DNA of 5,865 nt from Flavobacteriaceae bacterium (GCA_023145595.1 JAGLDM010000037.1:1-5865); one strand, 5' to 3'. Counted from the first letter of the stretch, positions 1 to 5,865 are shown. The notes: a model not told the origin generated them from the sequence alone. Numbers and translations: made by a program.

Positions 1-19
1 TTCCCTTATAATTATTCAT
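1..19 (-). CDS. possible start of next polysaccharide-export gene (partial)
   Basis: Just after the permease TAG stop (23-25), a minus-strand ATG at 17-19 opens a frame reading MNNYKG before the window ends. The 3-bp gap is typical of tightly coupled operon genes. In Wzm/Wzt-type loci the ATP-binding subunit commonly sits next to the permease, so this may be the Wzt-like ATPase. Six codons cannot show a function, and the identity is inferred from context alone. Confidence 0.3.
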
Positions 20-22
20 TAT

Positions 23-868
23 CTACGCACTCATTCGTTCTACAATAATAGGAATTGAAACTCTATAGATCAACAATCCTATAAAAAATAAAGGAATACA
101 AATGGCTATAATTATTAAAAAATAAGAAAGATATTCAGGTTCTGCTCCGATTACAAAATCACGTGTTGTTAAAATTAATGGTGTAAAGGGATTCCATTCC
201 ATTAGTGTTTTCATAACGCCTTCTTTAGGGATAGCATATACCACCGGAGTTACGTACATTAACAGCCCCAGCCCTATCGTTACCATTTTCTGAATGTCTT
301 TATATAGCATTCCAATAGGTGTTAAAAACAATCCAATGGTTGTTCCAAATAGAATTGCTCCTAATATAGCAAAAGGAAATAAAAGCAATGATGGGTGAAA
401 TCCAATTCCGTAGAAAAACACAAATACGACCAGTAATACTATTTTTACTGAACTATTAAATAATAATTTATAGATTCCAGAAATAATCAACGCTTCCTTC
501 GGAAAATTAATCTTACTCATAATTCCTTTTGCACCATTCGTATTTGCAGTTGGTGAACTTATTGCTTCAACAATAATAGACCAGATTAATGTCCCCGAAA
601 AGGCATAAACCGGATATGGTATTCCTGTATCTGATAATTTAATGGTCCCCGTTGAATTTAAGAACATCCAAACAAAAGCAGTTGTTAACGGAGTAACAAA
701 TGCCCAAATAATCCCTAAATAAGACTGGCGATATTGTGCTTTAATGTCACGAACTGCCAATTGTTTCGCTAAAAAACGAGAACTCACAATATCTGACATA
801 CTCTCTTTAAAGAGTTTACCAATTTTTGTGTTGTTTTGTTTTTGATATATTTTAGTTTCTAAATTCAT
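23..868 (-). CDS. polysaccharide ABC transporter, permease subunit (Wzm-type, ABC-2 family)
   Basis: Integral inner-membrane subunit of an ABC exporter that moves lipid-linked O-antigen, capsule or teichoic-acid-like glycan across the cytoplasmic membrane, working with a separate ATPase. The 281 residues match the family's usual 260-280. A cytoplasmic N-terminus of about 45 residues ends in the family signature RDIKAQYRQSYLGIIWAF (40-57), just ahead of the first membrane span. About six hydrophobic segments follow, near 52-71, 86-104, 126-152, 160-183, 196-213 and 248-269. The segment SKINFPKEALIIS (118-130) corresponds to the 'k..FPrEilpls' motif, LYKDIQKM (188-195) to the 'yRDv' loop, and YVTPVVYAIP (205-214) plus EWNPFTPLI (224-232) to the conserved C-terminal half. 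The start at 868 gives a normal-length N-terminus; the leader is A/T-rich with no Shine-Dalgarno motif. The upstream neighbour on the same strand is the epimerase, 530 bp away. The exported glycan cannot be told from this gene. Confidence 0.9.
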   Translation of the reverse strand: MNLETKIYQKQNNTKIGKLFKESMSDIVSSRFLAKQLAVRDIKAQYRQSYLGIIWAFVTPLTTAFVWMFLNSTGTIKLSDTGIPYPVYAFSGTLIWSIIVEAISSPTANTNGAKGIMSKINFPKEALIISGIYKLLFNSSVKIVLLVVFVFFYGIGFHPSLLLFPFAILGAILFGTTIGLFLTPIGMLYKDIQKMVTIGLGLLMYVTPVVYAIPKEGVMKTLMEWNPFTPLILTTRDFVIGAEPEYLSYFLIIIAICIPLFFIGLLIYRVSIPIIVERMSA

Positions 869-970
869 TACTAAAGTTAAATAGGCCTTTTAATTTCTAC
901 ATTTAAAATAAACTCCTCTGCCAATATACTCTTTTAAAACGAGATGTTTTGCAAAAAACCCACCTTATCC

Positions 971-1186
971 TCAACCAAAATTTAATACTTTTTTATTTTC
1001 TATAAGATTCCGAAAACTTTTTCCAAAAGCATTGGTTAATGTTTGAATATGTTTTTGAGGTTCAATCACTAATTCTGTGCGCTCTCTTCTTTTTTTAGGA
1101 GGGAAATAACAGCAGGTCCTTAGAACAAACTTTTCAAAATTAGTTAGTTGGTTAAATTTAGAAAAAGCGTTTGAGTTAAATTTCAT
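971..1186 (-). CDS. short hypothetical ORF, coding status doubtful
   Basis: A 71-codon open frame starting at ATG 1184-1186, basic in its middle (PPKKRRERTELVIEPQKH, about residues 29-46), with no signal peptide, membrane span or motif I recognise. It has the same direction as the genes on both sides and fills part of the spacer between them. Against a real gene are the absence of any recognisable family, a Cys/Phe-rich start (FVLRTCCYFPP) unlike a normal soluble protein, and its place beside a cluster of intergenic repeats. It may be chance, a relic or a lineage-specific small protein. Confidence 0.2.
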   Translation of the reverse strand: MKFNSNAFSKFNQLTNFEKFVLRTCCYFPPKKRRERTELVIEPQKHIQTLTNAFGKSFRNLIENKKVLNFG

Positions 1187-1222
1187 AATAAAGAAATAAT
1201 TTGTTTTTCTATATGTACCCCT

Positions 1223-1238
1223 CTCTGCGTAACAACTT
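1223..1238. repeat. left copy of a 16-bp imperfect direct repeat
   Basis: CTCTGCGTAACAACTT here matches CTCTGTGTAGCAACTC at 1369-1384 in 13 of 16 positions, in the same orientation. It looks like a fifth unit of the CTCTGTG array, separated from the other four by about 100 bp that hold a different repeat. Confidence 0.55.
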
Positions 1239-1295
1239 TACACTTCTAAATCGTGTAATTGTTTAACATTACAGCGACTATAAAGCGACATTAAA

Positions 1296-1328
1296 AAATT
1301 GCTTTGGTCAGATCCCGCACAATGACGG
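1296..1328 (-). repeat. degenerate CGTCATTG...AAGCAAT intergenic element
   Basis: On the minus strand this reads CCGTCATTGTGCGGGATC followed by TGACCAAAGCAATTT. From memory, it resembles the short dispersed intergenic repeat of the form CGTCATTGCGAG-n-GAAGCAAT found in many bacterial genomes, including Bacteroidota. Here the core GCGAG has drifted to GTGCG. It lies inside the interval between the two CTCTGyG direct repeats. The assignment rests on recalled resemblance and would need a genome-wide search. Confidence 0.4.
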
Positions 1329-1338
1329 ATAAAACAAA

Positions 1339-1378
1339 CTCTGTGAGGCTCTGCGCTCCTCCGTGCAACTCTGTGTAG
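1339..1378. repeat. four-unit 10-bp periodic repeat, consensus CTCTGTGnnn
   Basis: Four head-to-tail 10-mers in perfect register: CTCTGTGAGG, CTCTGCGCTC, CTCCGTGCAA and CTCTGTGTAG. Only the first seven bases are kept; the last three vary. On the minus strand the unit reads nnnCACAGAG. The array ends 20 bp past the epimerase stop, so it may be transcribed in that gene's 3' region. Similar CACAGAG-type intergenic repeats occur in other bacterial genomes (recalled, not searched); their role is unknown to me. Confidence 0.7.
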
Positions 1379-1384
1379 CAACTC
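1369..1384. repeat. right copy of the 16-bp imperfect direct repeat
   Basis: CTCTGTGTAGCAACTC, the partner of 1223-1238, overlaps the last unit of the 10-bp array and continues into GCAACTC. The shared extension beyond the 7-bp core (TArCAACT) shows that the two copies derive from one sequence and not from the core motif alone. Confidence 0.55.
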
Positions 1385-1398
1385 ACAACTTCGTAATT

Positions 1399-2445
1399 CT
1401 AACCACGATACTTCTTATAAAATTCAACAAAAGCCTGAATCCCCTCATCAATAGAAGTCTGAGGTTTAAAATTGATATACTCAAACAAACTCTCTACATT
1501 GGCATAAGTAGCCGTTACATCTCCTGGTTGCATAGGTTTAAAAACTACTTTTCCTTTTTTATCTAGAGCCTTTTCTATGGCTTTTACGTAATCCATTAAT
1601 TGAACTGGACTGTTATTTCCGATATTAAATAGCTGATACGCAGCCTTACTTTTTGAAGGAACTGGTTTTTTCGCATCAAAATTCGGGTTGTTCTTTTTAG
1701 GTGCTTTTGGCAATAAACGTTTGATACTTTCAACAATATCACCTACATAGGTGAAATCTCGACTCATCTTACCGTTATTAAACACTTCAAATTCTTTGTT
1801 TTCTACCATCGCTTTGGTAAAAATATACAACGCCATATCTGGACGTCCCCAAGGACCGTAAACCGTAAAGAAACGCAAACCTGTACTTGGAACATTAAAC
1901 AAATGAGCATACGAATGCGCCATCATTTCATTGGCTTTTTTGCTCGCAGCATACATTGCTAATGGATGGTCTGCTGAATTGTCTTCATGAAACGGAATCT
2001 CTTCACTCAATCCATATACAGAACTAGACGAGGCAAAAACCAAATGCTCAACAGGATAGGCTCTACAAGATTCTAACACATTTAAAAAGCCCGTAATATT
2101 ATTATCTACATACGAATGCGGGTTGATTAACGAATAACGAACTCCGGCCTGTGCTGCCAAATTCACCACAAAATCAAATTTATGTTTTTTAAACAATTCT
2201 TTTAAATTCTCTAAATCTTTTAAATCGAGTTTAACAAAAGTAATAGTTCCCGAAATCTCTTTATTATCTTGAATGTTTGATGTGTCAATTCCCAATTCAC
2301 GCAAACGTGCTAATTTTAATTCAGGATCATAATAATCGTTGATATTGTCGATACCTACAACCTCCAATCCTTCATCTACTAACTTTTTAGACAAGTGAAA
2401 TCCGATGAAACCTGCGGCTCCTGTAATTAATACTTTTTTACTCAT
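1399..2445 (-). CDS. NAD-dependent sugar-nucleotide epimerase, probable UDP-glucuronate 4-epimerase
   Basis: Extended short-chain dehydrogenase/reductase that most likely interconverts UDP-glucuronate and UDP-galacturonate in the cytoplasm, supplying a uronic acid for surface glycan. The 348 residues suit the CapI-like family. The N-terminal Rossmann fold has GAAGFIG (9-15), and VGIDNINDYYD (30-40) is a hallmark of the UDP-glucuronate epimerase branch, with the NAD-ribose Asp at 33. NLAAQAGVRYS (95-105) and SSSSVYG (139-145) follow, and the catalytic pair is Tyr165/Lys169 in MYAASKKANE. RFFTVYGPWGRPDMAL (191-206) is strongly typical of this branch. A Lys/Pro/Asn-rich stretch around 248-270 is a variable loop. 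All key residues are intact. The start is set by the Rossmann motif beginning at residue 5; the leader is A-rich with no Shine-Dalgarno motif. Upstream lies an aminotransferase relic, downstream a glycan exporter permease. Activity on another UDP-hexose cannot be excluded. Confidence 0.92.
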   Translation of the reverse strand: MSKKVLITGAAGFIGFHLSKKLVDEGLEVVGIDNINDYYDPELKLARLRELGIDTSNIQDNKEISGTITFVKLDLKDLENLKELFKKHKFDFVVNLAAQAGVRYSLINPHSYVDNNITGFLNVLESCRAYPVEHLVFASSSSVYGLSEEIPFHEDNSADHPLAMYAASKKANEMMAHSYAHLFNVPSTGLRFFTVYGPWGRPDMALYIFTKAMVENKEFEVFNNGKMSRDFTYVGDIVESIKRLLPKAPKKNNPNFDAKKPVPSKSKAAYQLFNIGNNSPVQLMDYVKAIEKALDKKGKVVFKPMQPGDVTATYANVESLFEYINFKPQTSIDEGIQAFVEFYKKYRG

Positions 2446-2493
2446 TATTTATTTTGTTAATTGCTGAAATTAAACATGTTACTTGCGTTGTTG

Positions 2494-2508
2494 TAAAGCA
2501 ATGCTTTA
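2494..2508. promoter_or_regulatory. 15-bp palindrome upstream of the epimerase
   Basis: TAAAGCA-A-TGCTTTA is a perfect inverted repeat with 7-bp arms and a single central base, about 50 bp upstream of the epimerase ATG and 45 bp beyond the pseudogene's stop. A one-base centre favours a dimeric-protein binding site over an RNA hairpin. It may still be chance in AT-rich DNA or a remnant of the lost gene's 3' region. No clear promoter box could be placed near it. Confidence 0.3.
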
Positions 2509-2552
2509 AATCAAATTCCGTCCTATATTCACCATTAATTATTCATTCATCA

Positions 2553-2930
2553 TTACAAATTATTCGATAAATTCACCAAACGTTTCGCAACACATTCCGG
2601 ATTATTTAAATCCATTCGCACACAACCCGCATACATTTTTAACTGATGCAATATGACTCACACCGCTCTAGTTTTAATATTGTTTTGATGTGTAAAATTA
2701 ATAAAATTATCTCTTTCAAACGGACTATCAAATAGAATAGTTTGCATCCAGCGATTCTACTCCCCTTCGCTTATTCCCCCTATCAATTCAACAGACTCAT
2801 AATCAGCCACCAATTCATTTATTCGTATCGGATTTCCGTACGCAAGGCACTGGTTCCTAATCTATACAACAATAGTATGCTTTGCTCCTGTCAAATCGCA
2901 CAAATTTTAAAGAAATTTTTTATTCGGGCT
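2553..2930 (-). pseudogene. decayed C-terminal fragment of a LegC-like sugar aminotransferase (DegT/DnrJ/EryC1/StrS family)
   Basis: No intact gene lies here, but the minus strand carries a clear relic. From about 2819 to the stop at 2553-2555 one frame reads NELVADYESVELI, then NRWMQTILFDSPFERDNF, INFTHQNNIKTRAV, and LHQLKMYAGCVRMDLNN up to KRLVNLSNNL. This follows the C-terminus of LegC-type PLP aminotransferases as I know it (SNYWLnai, RDaFLeyTn, TRPiWxLmhxLpmf, DL.n.e..e.RlvNiPSS). In-frame stops are TAG at 2757-2759 and TGA at 2658-2660; the second falls on the conserved Trp of TRPxW. Further upstream the relic continues in another frame (about 2929-2822; ARIKNFFKICAI, stop TGA 2891-2893, QEQ), matching the family's yRMpNLnAA...CAQlEq stretch, which implies a frameshift near 2820. 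The N-terminal two thirds, including the PLP lysine, are missing; the transporter gene lies there instead. Such enzymes aminate UDP-4-keto sugars for bacillosamine- or legionaminic-acid-type glycans. Confidence 0.72.
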
Positions 2931-2964
2931 AATTAAAAATTGAAAAACTATTTACATATAAAAT

Positions 2965-3006
2965 TAGTTTGTTTTTACATCATAATTCAAAACATTTTCT
3001 AATTTG
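2965..3006 (+). promoter_or_regulatory. weak candidate Bacteroidota promoter for the transporter gene
   Basis: The 93 bp between the pseudogene and the transporter start are AT-rich. TAATTTG at 3000-3006 and TAGTTTG at 2965-2971 each resemble the Bacteroidota -7 box TAnnTTTG with one base missing. The first would give a leader of roughly 10-15 nt. No TTTG lies at the right distance upstream of 3000 (the nearest, 2968-2971, is about 28 bp away). This is a suggestion only. Confidence 0.2.
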
Positions 3007-3023
3007 CAGTTTCAAACGATTAC

Positions 3024-5207
3024 ATGATCTCTAAAAAGAAATTCGGCACTTTCGAAGGTGTTTTCACTCCTTCCATATTAACAATACTAGGTGTAATTAT
3101 GTATATGCGTTTGGGCTGGGTTGTTGGTAACGCAGGGTTGTTTGGAGCCATTAGCATCATTATTCTAGCACATGTAATTGCCGTAACTACTGGCCTAAGT
3201 GTATCTTCTGTTGCTACTGATAAAAAAATTGGTGCAGGCGGAATCTATTACATCCTTTCTAGAAGTATGGGGATTCCTATTGGTGGCTCTATTGGTATTG
3301 CCTTGTTTGTTGGAACAGCACTTTCTATTGCGCTCTATTTAATTGGTTTTGCAGAAAGCATAAACGGCTACTTCGGATTTGGGATGACCATTAACCATTT
3401 TCGAATAACTGGAACCATCGCCTTGGTATCATTAACAGCACTCGCATTGTTCAGTACCTCAGTTGCTATGAAAGCCCAATTTATTATTCTGGCTGCTATT
3501 ATTGTATCTTTAATATCTATCTTTTTAGGAACCAATGATTTTGCTCCAGATACCGTACAACTCATTGCGGCTACTGATTCAATCCCTTTAGAAGTGGTTT
3601 TTGCTATATTCTTCCCAGCGGTAACCGGTTTTACAGCAGGGATTGCCATGAGTGGCGATTTAAAAGATCCTAAAACTTCCATTCCAAAAGGAACGCTAGC
3701 CGCAATTGGTGTCGGACTCTTTGTTTACCTCGTATTAGCAGTTTTTATCGCTTTTAAGGTGGATGCTGAAATACTAAAAACAGATTACAACTTCTTAATG
3801 AAGATTGCTTTCTTCGCTCCCGCAGTAGTTGCAGGTATTTGGGGCGCTACCCTATCTTCTGCCTTGGGCGGAATACTTGGAGGCCCACGAATATTACAAG
3901 CCATGTCTATAGATAAGGTAACTCCAAAAATATTCGGGCAAGTAAGTGGGGAAAATAAGGAGCCTGTAAAAGCCTTGTTTCTTGTCTTTTTAATTGCGGA
4001 AGTCGGAATTCTTATTGGTGAATTGGATGTTATTGCACGGGTAGTTTCTATGTTTTATTTAACTGCATACGGATTTATAAATATCTCTTACTTTCTTGAA
4101 AGTTGGGCAAATCCAGACTTTCAGCCCACATTTAAAATAAAACGATGGATTGGCCTCCTTGGATTTATAGCCTGTTTTGCAGTGATGTTTAAATTGGATA
4201 CGATGGCAATGCTTGGCGCCTTTGCAGTAATCGGGCTTCTATACACCGCTTTACAACGAAAAGAGGTGAAACTACAATCCAATGATGTTTGGCGTTCTGT
4301 ATGGGAAAATGTAGTAAATAAAGGTTTGAAGAAAATTGCTGCCAATGGTGATCAAAACTCTAATTGGAATCCGAATATCATCCTTTTTAGTGGTCGAAGC
4401 GAGCATCAATCCTATTTATTAGAATTAGGAAAAACCGTTTCTGGCAGAACTGGAATTGTAACCAATTTCAAATTAATTCTCGACAAGAACAATAACAAAC
4501 CACTAAAGAAAACCGAGCAAATTGTTCAAGATAATACTTTTAAAGAATTAGGAATATTTGCACGTCAAATTAAAGTTGATAATATTTACACCGGCATTAC
4601 AAATATTGCCTCTACCTTCGGATTCTCTGGTGTAGAACCCAATACAATCATGATGGGTTGGCCAAAAGGTTTGGAGAATTCCGTGGAATATGCTCAAATG
4701 ACCGAAACACTTCTCTATTTAGATTACAACCTCTTATACCTCGATTTTGATAAAAGAACCAAGTTTGGCAACTACCAAACAGTAGATTTATGGTGGCGAG
4801 AAACCGATAGTAAAAATGCTGAAATGATGCTGAATATTGCACGATTTATCATCGCTTCCCACAAATGGAACGATACGAATATCAGAGTTTTATTTGTAAA
4901 TAACAATAATGTAGATAGGACTATTATCCATACAAAAATAGCCGCCTTGGTAGATAATTTACGGGTAAATGTTACCATAAAAATCATCAATAATGCCGTA
5001 GAACAAAAACCGTTTTATGAATTAATTGAACAAGAATCTAAAGCAACCGATTTAACACTTATTGGGATTCCTAATTATAAAATTGAAAAACAAGCTGAAT
5101 TTGTACTTAAAACCAATCAACTTTTTGAAACGATAGGTTCTACCCTATTGGTGAAAGCGGCAAACAACTTTAATTTTCTTGATCTGAATTTTAAAGATAA
5201 AATATAA
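3024..5207 (+). CDS. bacterial SLC12-type cation-chloride cotransporter (APC superfamily)
   Basis: Secondary transporter of the inner membrane, expected to move Cl- with Na+ and/or K+. Of 727 residues, about 420 form a membrane domain of some 12 helices and about 300 a cytoplasmic C-terminal domain. FGTFEGVFTPSILTILG (7-23) and YMRLGWVVGNAG (27-38) form the broken first helix. GAGGIYYILSRSMG (70-83) and LYLIGFAES (104-112) follow; Tyr105 aligns with the K+-site Tyr of NKCC1. FFPAVTGFTAGIAMSGDLKD (196-215) is the discontinuous sixth helix. ATLSSALGGILGGPRILQAM starts at 275, with Ser278/Ser279 where NKCC1 has its Na+-site serine pair. The C-terminal domain is genuinely SLC12-like: NPNIILFSG near 449-457, GVEPNTIMMGWPKG (536-549) and VDLWWRE (587-593). 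The long extracellular loop of animal NKCCs is absent. The first ATG precedes the conserved FGTFEGVF directly, with no Shine-Dalgarno motif. The next gene begins 34 bp later. Family is firm; ion specificity is inferred. Confidence 0.9.
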   Translation: MISKKKFGTFEGVFTPSILTILGVIMYMRLGWVVGNAGLFGAISIIILAHVIAVTTGLSVSSVATDKKIGAGGIYYILSRSMGIPIGGSIGIALFVGTALSIALYLIGFAESINGYFGFGMTINHFRITGTIALVSLTALALFSTSVAMKAQFIILAAIIVSLISIFLGTNDFAPDTVQLIAATDSIPLEVVFAIFFPAVTGFTAGIAMSGDLKDPKTSIPKGTLAAIGVGLFVYLVLAVFIAFKVDAEILKTDYNFLMKIAFFAPAVVAGIWGATLSSALGGILGGPRILQAMSIDKVTPKIFGQVSGENKEPVKALFLVFLIAEVGILIGELDVIARVVSMFYLTAYGFINISYFLESWANPDFQPTFKIKRWIGLLGFIACFAVMFKLDTMAMLGAFAVIGLLYTALQRKEVKLQSNDVWRSVWENVVNKGLKKIAANGDQNSNWNPNIILFSGRSEHQSYLLELGKTVSGRTGIVTNFKLILDKNNNKPLKKTEQIVQDNTFKELGIFARQIKVDNIYTGITNIASTFGFSGVEPNTIMMGWPKGLENSVEYAQMTETLLYLDYNLLYLDFDKRTKFGNYQTVDLWWRETDSKNAEMMLNIARFIIASHKWNDTNIRVLFVNNNNVDRTIIHTKIAALVDNLRVNVTIKIINNAVEQKPFYELIEQESKATDLTLIGIPNYKIEKQAEFVLKTNQLFETIGSTLLVKAANNFNFLDLNFKDKI

Positions 5208-5241
5208 TTTATTTCAACTATTTTATTTCTTTGATTAACAA

Positions 5242-5865
5242 ATGAAAAAACAACTCATAGAATGTGTTCCAAATATTAGTGAAGGGCGTGACGCTGCAAT
5301 TATAAATGCAATTGCTGCTACCGTAGAAACTGTAGATGGGGTGAAACTCCTAGATGTAGATCCTGGAAAAGACGCAAATAGAACCGTAATTACTTTTGTT
5401 GGTGAACCTGCTAAAGTGATTGAGGCCGCCTTTAAATTGATTCAAAAAGCACAGGAACTAATTGACATGAGTAAACAGACAGGAGAGCACCCTCGTTTTG
5501 GTGCTGTTGACGTTTGTCCGCTTGTACCTATATCTGGAATTTCTTTGGAAGAAACAGTCGTTTATGCACATAAATTAGGAAAGCGTGTTGGAGAGGAATT
5601 AGGAATACCAGGGTATTTCTACGAAAATGCTGCTTTAACTAAAAAGCGTGAAAACTTAGCAAATTGTCGTGCTGGTGAATACGAAGGTTTGAAAAATAAG
5701 TTTTCAAAAAAAGATTGGAAACCCGATTTTGGTCCTGCTCTATTTAATGATTCGGTGGTTAAATCAGGTGCTATAGCAATTTCTGCCCGTAATTTTTTAA
5801 TTGCTTACAATATCAATTTAAATACTTCATCAATAAAAAAGGCCAATGCGATTGCTTTTGATATT
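5242..5865 (+). CDS. ftcD: glutamate formimidoyltransferase (partial, runs off the right edge)
   Basis: Cytoplasmic folate enzyme that transfers the formimino group of N-formimino-L-glutamate, an end product of histidine breakdown, to tetrahydrofolate (EC 2.1.2.5). The 208 codons present cover the N-terminal subdomain and the start of the C-terminal one; the family's transferase domain is about 300-330 residues. Motifs seen: ECVPNISEGR (7-16), the signature start; DPGKDANRTVITFVG (40-54); GEHPRFGAVDVCPLVP (81-96), where His83 corresponds to the catalytic His of the mammalian enzyme; GIPGYFYENAA further on; and an NFLIAYNINL segment near the edge. The ATG at 5242 lies six codons before the conserved ECVPNISEGR, so the start is secure. 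The leader is A/T-rich with no Shine-Dalgarno motif. The 34-bp gap to the transporter allows co-transcription. Whether a cyclodeaminase domain is fused downstream cannot be seen; other hut genes may follow to the right. Confidence 0.95.
   Translation, partial: MKKQLIECVPNISEGRDAAIINAIAATVETVDGVKLLDVDPGKDANRTVITFVGEPAKVIEAAFKLIQKAQELIDMSKQTGEHPRFGAVDVCPLVPISGISLEETVVYAHKLGKRVGEELGIPGYFYENAALTKKRENLANCRAGEYEGLKNKFSKKDWKPDFGPALFNDSVVKSGAIAISARNFLIAYNINLNTSSIKKANAIAFDI

Larger units (their letters stand above)
869..1398. other. 530-bp spacer between epimerase and permease
   Basis: No recognisable protein family lies here on either strand. It contains one doubtful short ORF (971-1186, minus) and, between 1223 and 1384, the small repeats listed separately. 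An imperfect palindrome at 1254-1273 has arms TGTAAT and ATTACA around GTT-t-AAC, with one bulged T; it could be a weak hairpin or a protein-binding site. No T-tract follows it on either strand in the way expected of an intrinsic terminator. The stretch 869-970 is A/T-rich permease leader, and I could not place a clear TAnnTTTG promoter box in it. Confidence 0.6.

Noticed and set aside
1363..1566. 67-codon plus-strand open frame over the epimerase 3' end
   Set aside because: It lies antisense to the conserved C-terminus of the epimerase and shows no family features.
2527..2556. ATT/CAT-rich stretch before the epimerase (ATTCACCATTAATTATTCAT) as a tandem repeat
   Set aside because: The units are irregular. 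A similar TAATTATTCATT occurs at 9-20, but this is what AT-rich intergenic DNA gives by chance.
2742..2936. 64-codon plus-strand open frame in the central spacer
   Set aside because: It is antisense to the aminotransferase relic, has no recognisable motif, and its bases are explained by the minus-strand pseudogene.
3368..3682. 104-codon minus-strand open frame, and similar ones at 4121-4345, 4648-4842 and 4772-4990
   Set aside because: All are antisense to the well-conserved cotransporter and look like shadows of its codons.
5226..5233. TTTCTTTG just ahead of ftcD as a -7 promoter box
   Set aside because: It differs from TAnnTTTG at the A, lies only 8 bp from the ATG, and no TTG-type -33 box is seen at the right distance.
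5208..5241. Terminator between the cotransporter and ftcD
   Set aside because: The 34-bp gap has no inverted repeat, only A/T-rich sequence.

Overview
The window looks like a chromosomal piece of a low-GC Bacteroidota, most likely a member of the Flavobacteriaceae. The base composition is AT-rich, start codons are preceded by A/T-rich leaders with no Shine-Dalgarno motif, and the protein families fit (inferred from composition and recalled family resemblance, not from a search).

Left part, minus strand (1-2445, transcribed leftwards): the edge of a surface-polysaccharide locus. It holds a UDP-glucuronate 4-epimerase-type sugar-nucleotide epimerase (1399-2445), a roughly 530-bp spacer, and the membrane permease of a Wzm-type polysaccharide ABC exporter (23-868). 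A further start codon right after the permease (position 19) is probably the next gene, plausibly the ATPase partner. The spacer carries one doubtful 71-codon ORF and a cluster of small repeats: a four-unit 10-bp periodic CTCTGTG array, a displaced fifth copy, a degenerate CGTCATTG...AAGCAAT element and an imperfect palindrome.

Middle (2446-3023): this stretch has no intact gene but is not empty. Read on the minus strand in two frames, it encodes the decayed C-terminal third of a LegC-like DegT/DnrJ/EryC1/StrS sugar aminotransferase, with in-frame stops (one at the position of a conserved Trp) and a frameshift. Its N-terminal part is gone. This suggests that the polysaccharide locus once extended further right and has been truncated.

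Right part, plus strand (3024-5865): a 727-residue bacterial homologue of the SLC12 cation-chloride cotransporters, with both the membrane domain and the SLC12-type cytoplasmic C-terminal domain, followed 34 bp later by glutamate formimidoyltransferase of histidine catabolism, which runs off the window. These two genes have no evident functional link to the polysaccharide genes. They lie beyond the locus boundary marked by the pseudogene.

No tRNA, rRNA, CRISPR array or complete insertion sequence was seen. I found no convincing novel system. The observations most worth checking are the aminotransferase relic, the nested spacer repeats and the NKCC-like ion-site residues of the transporter.
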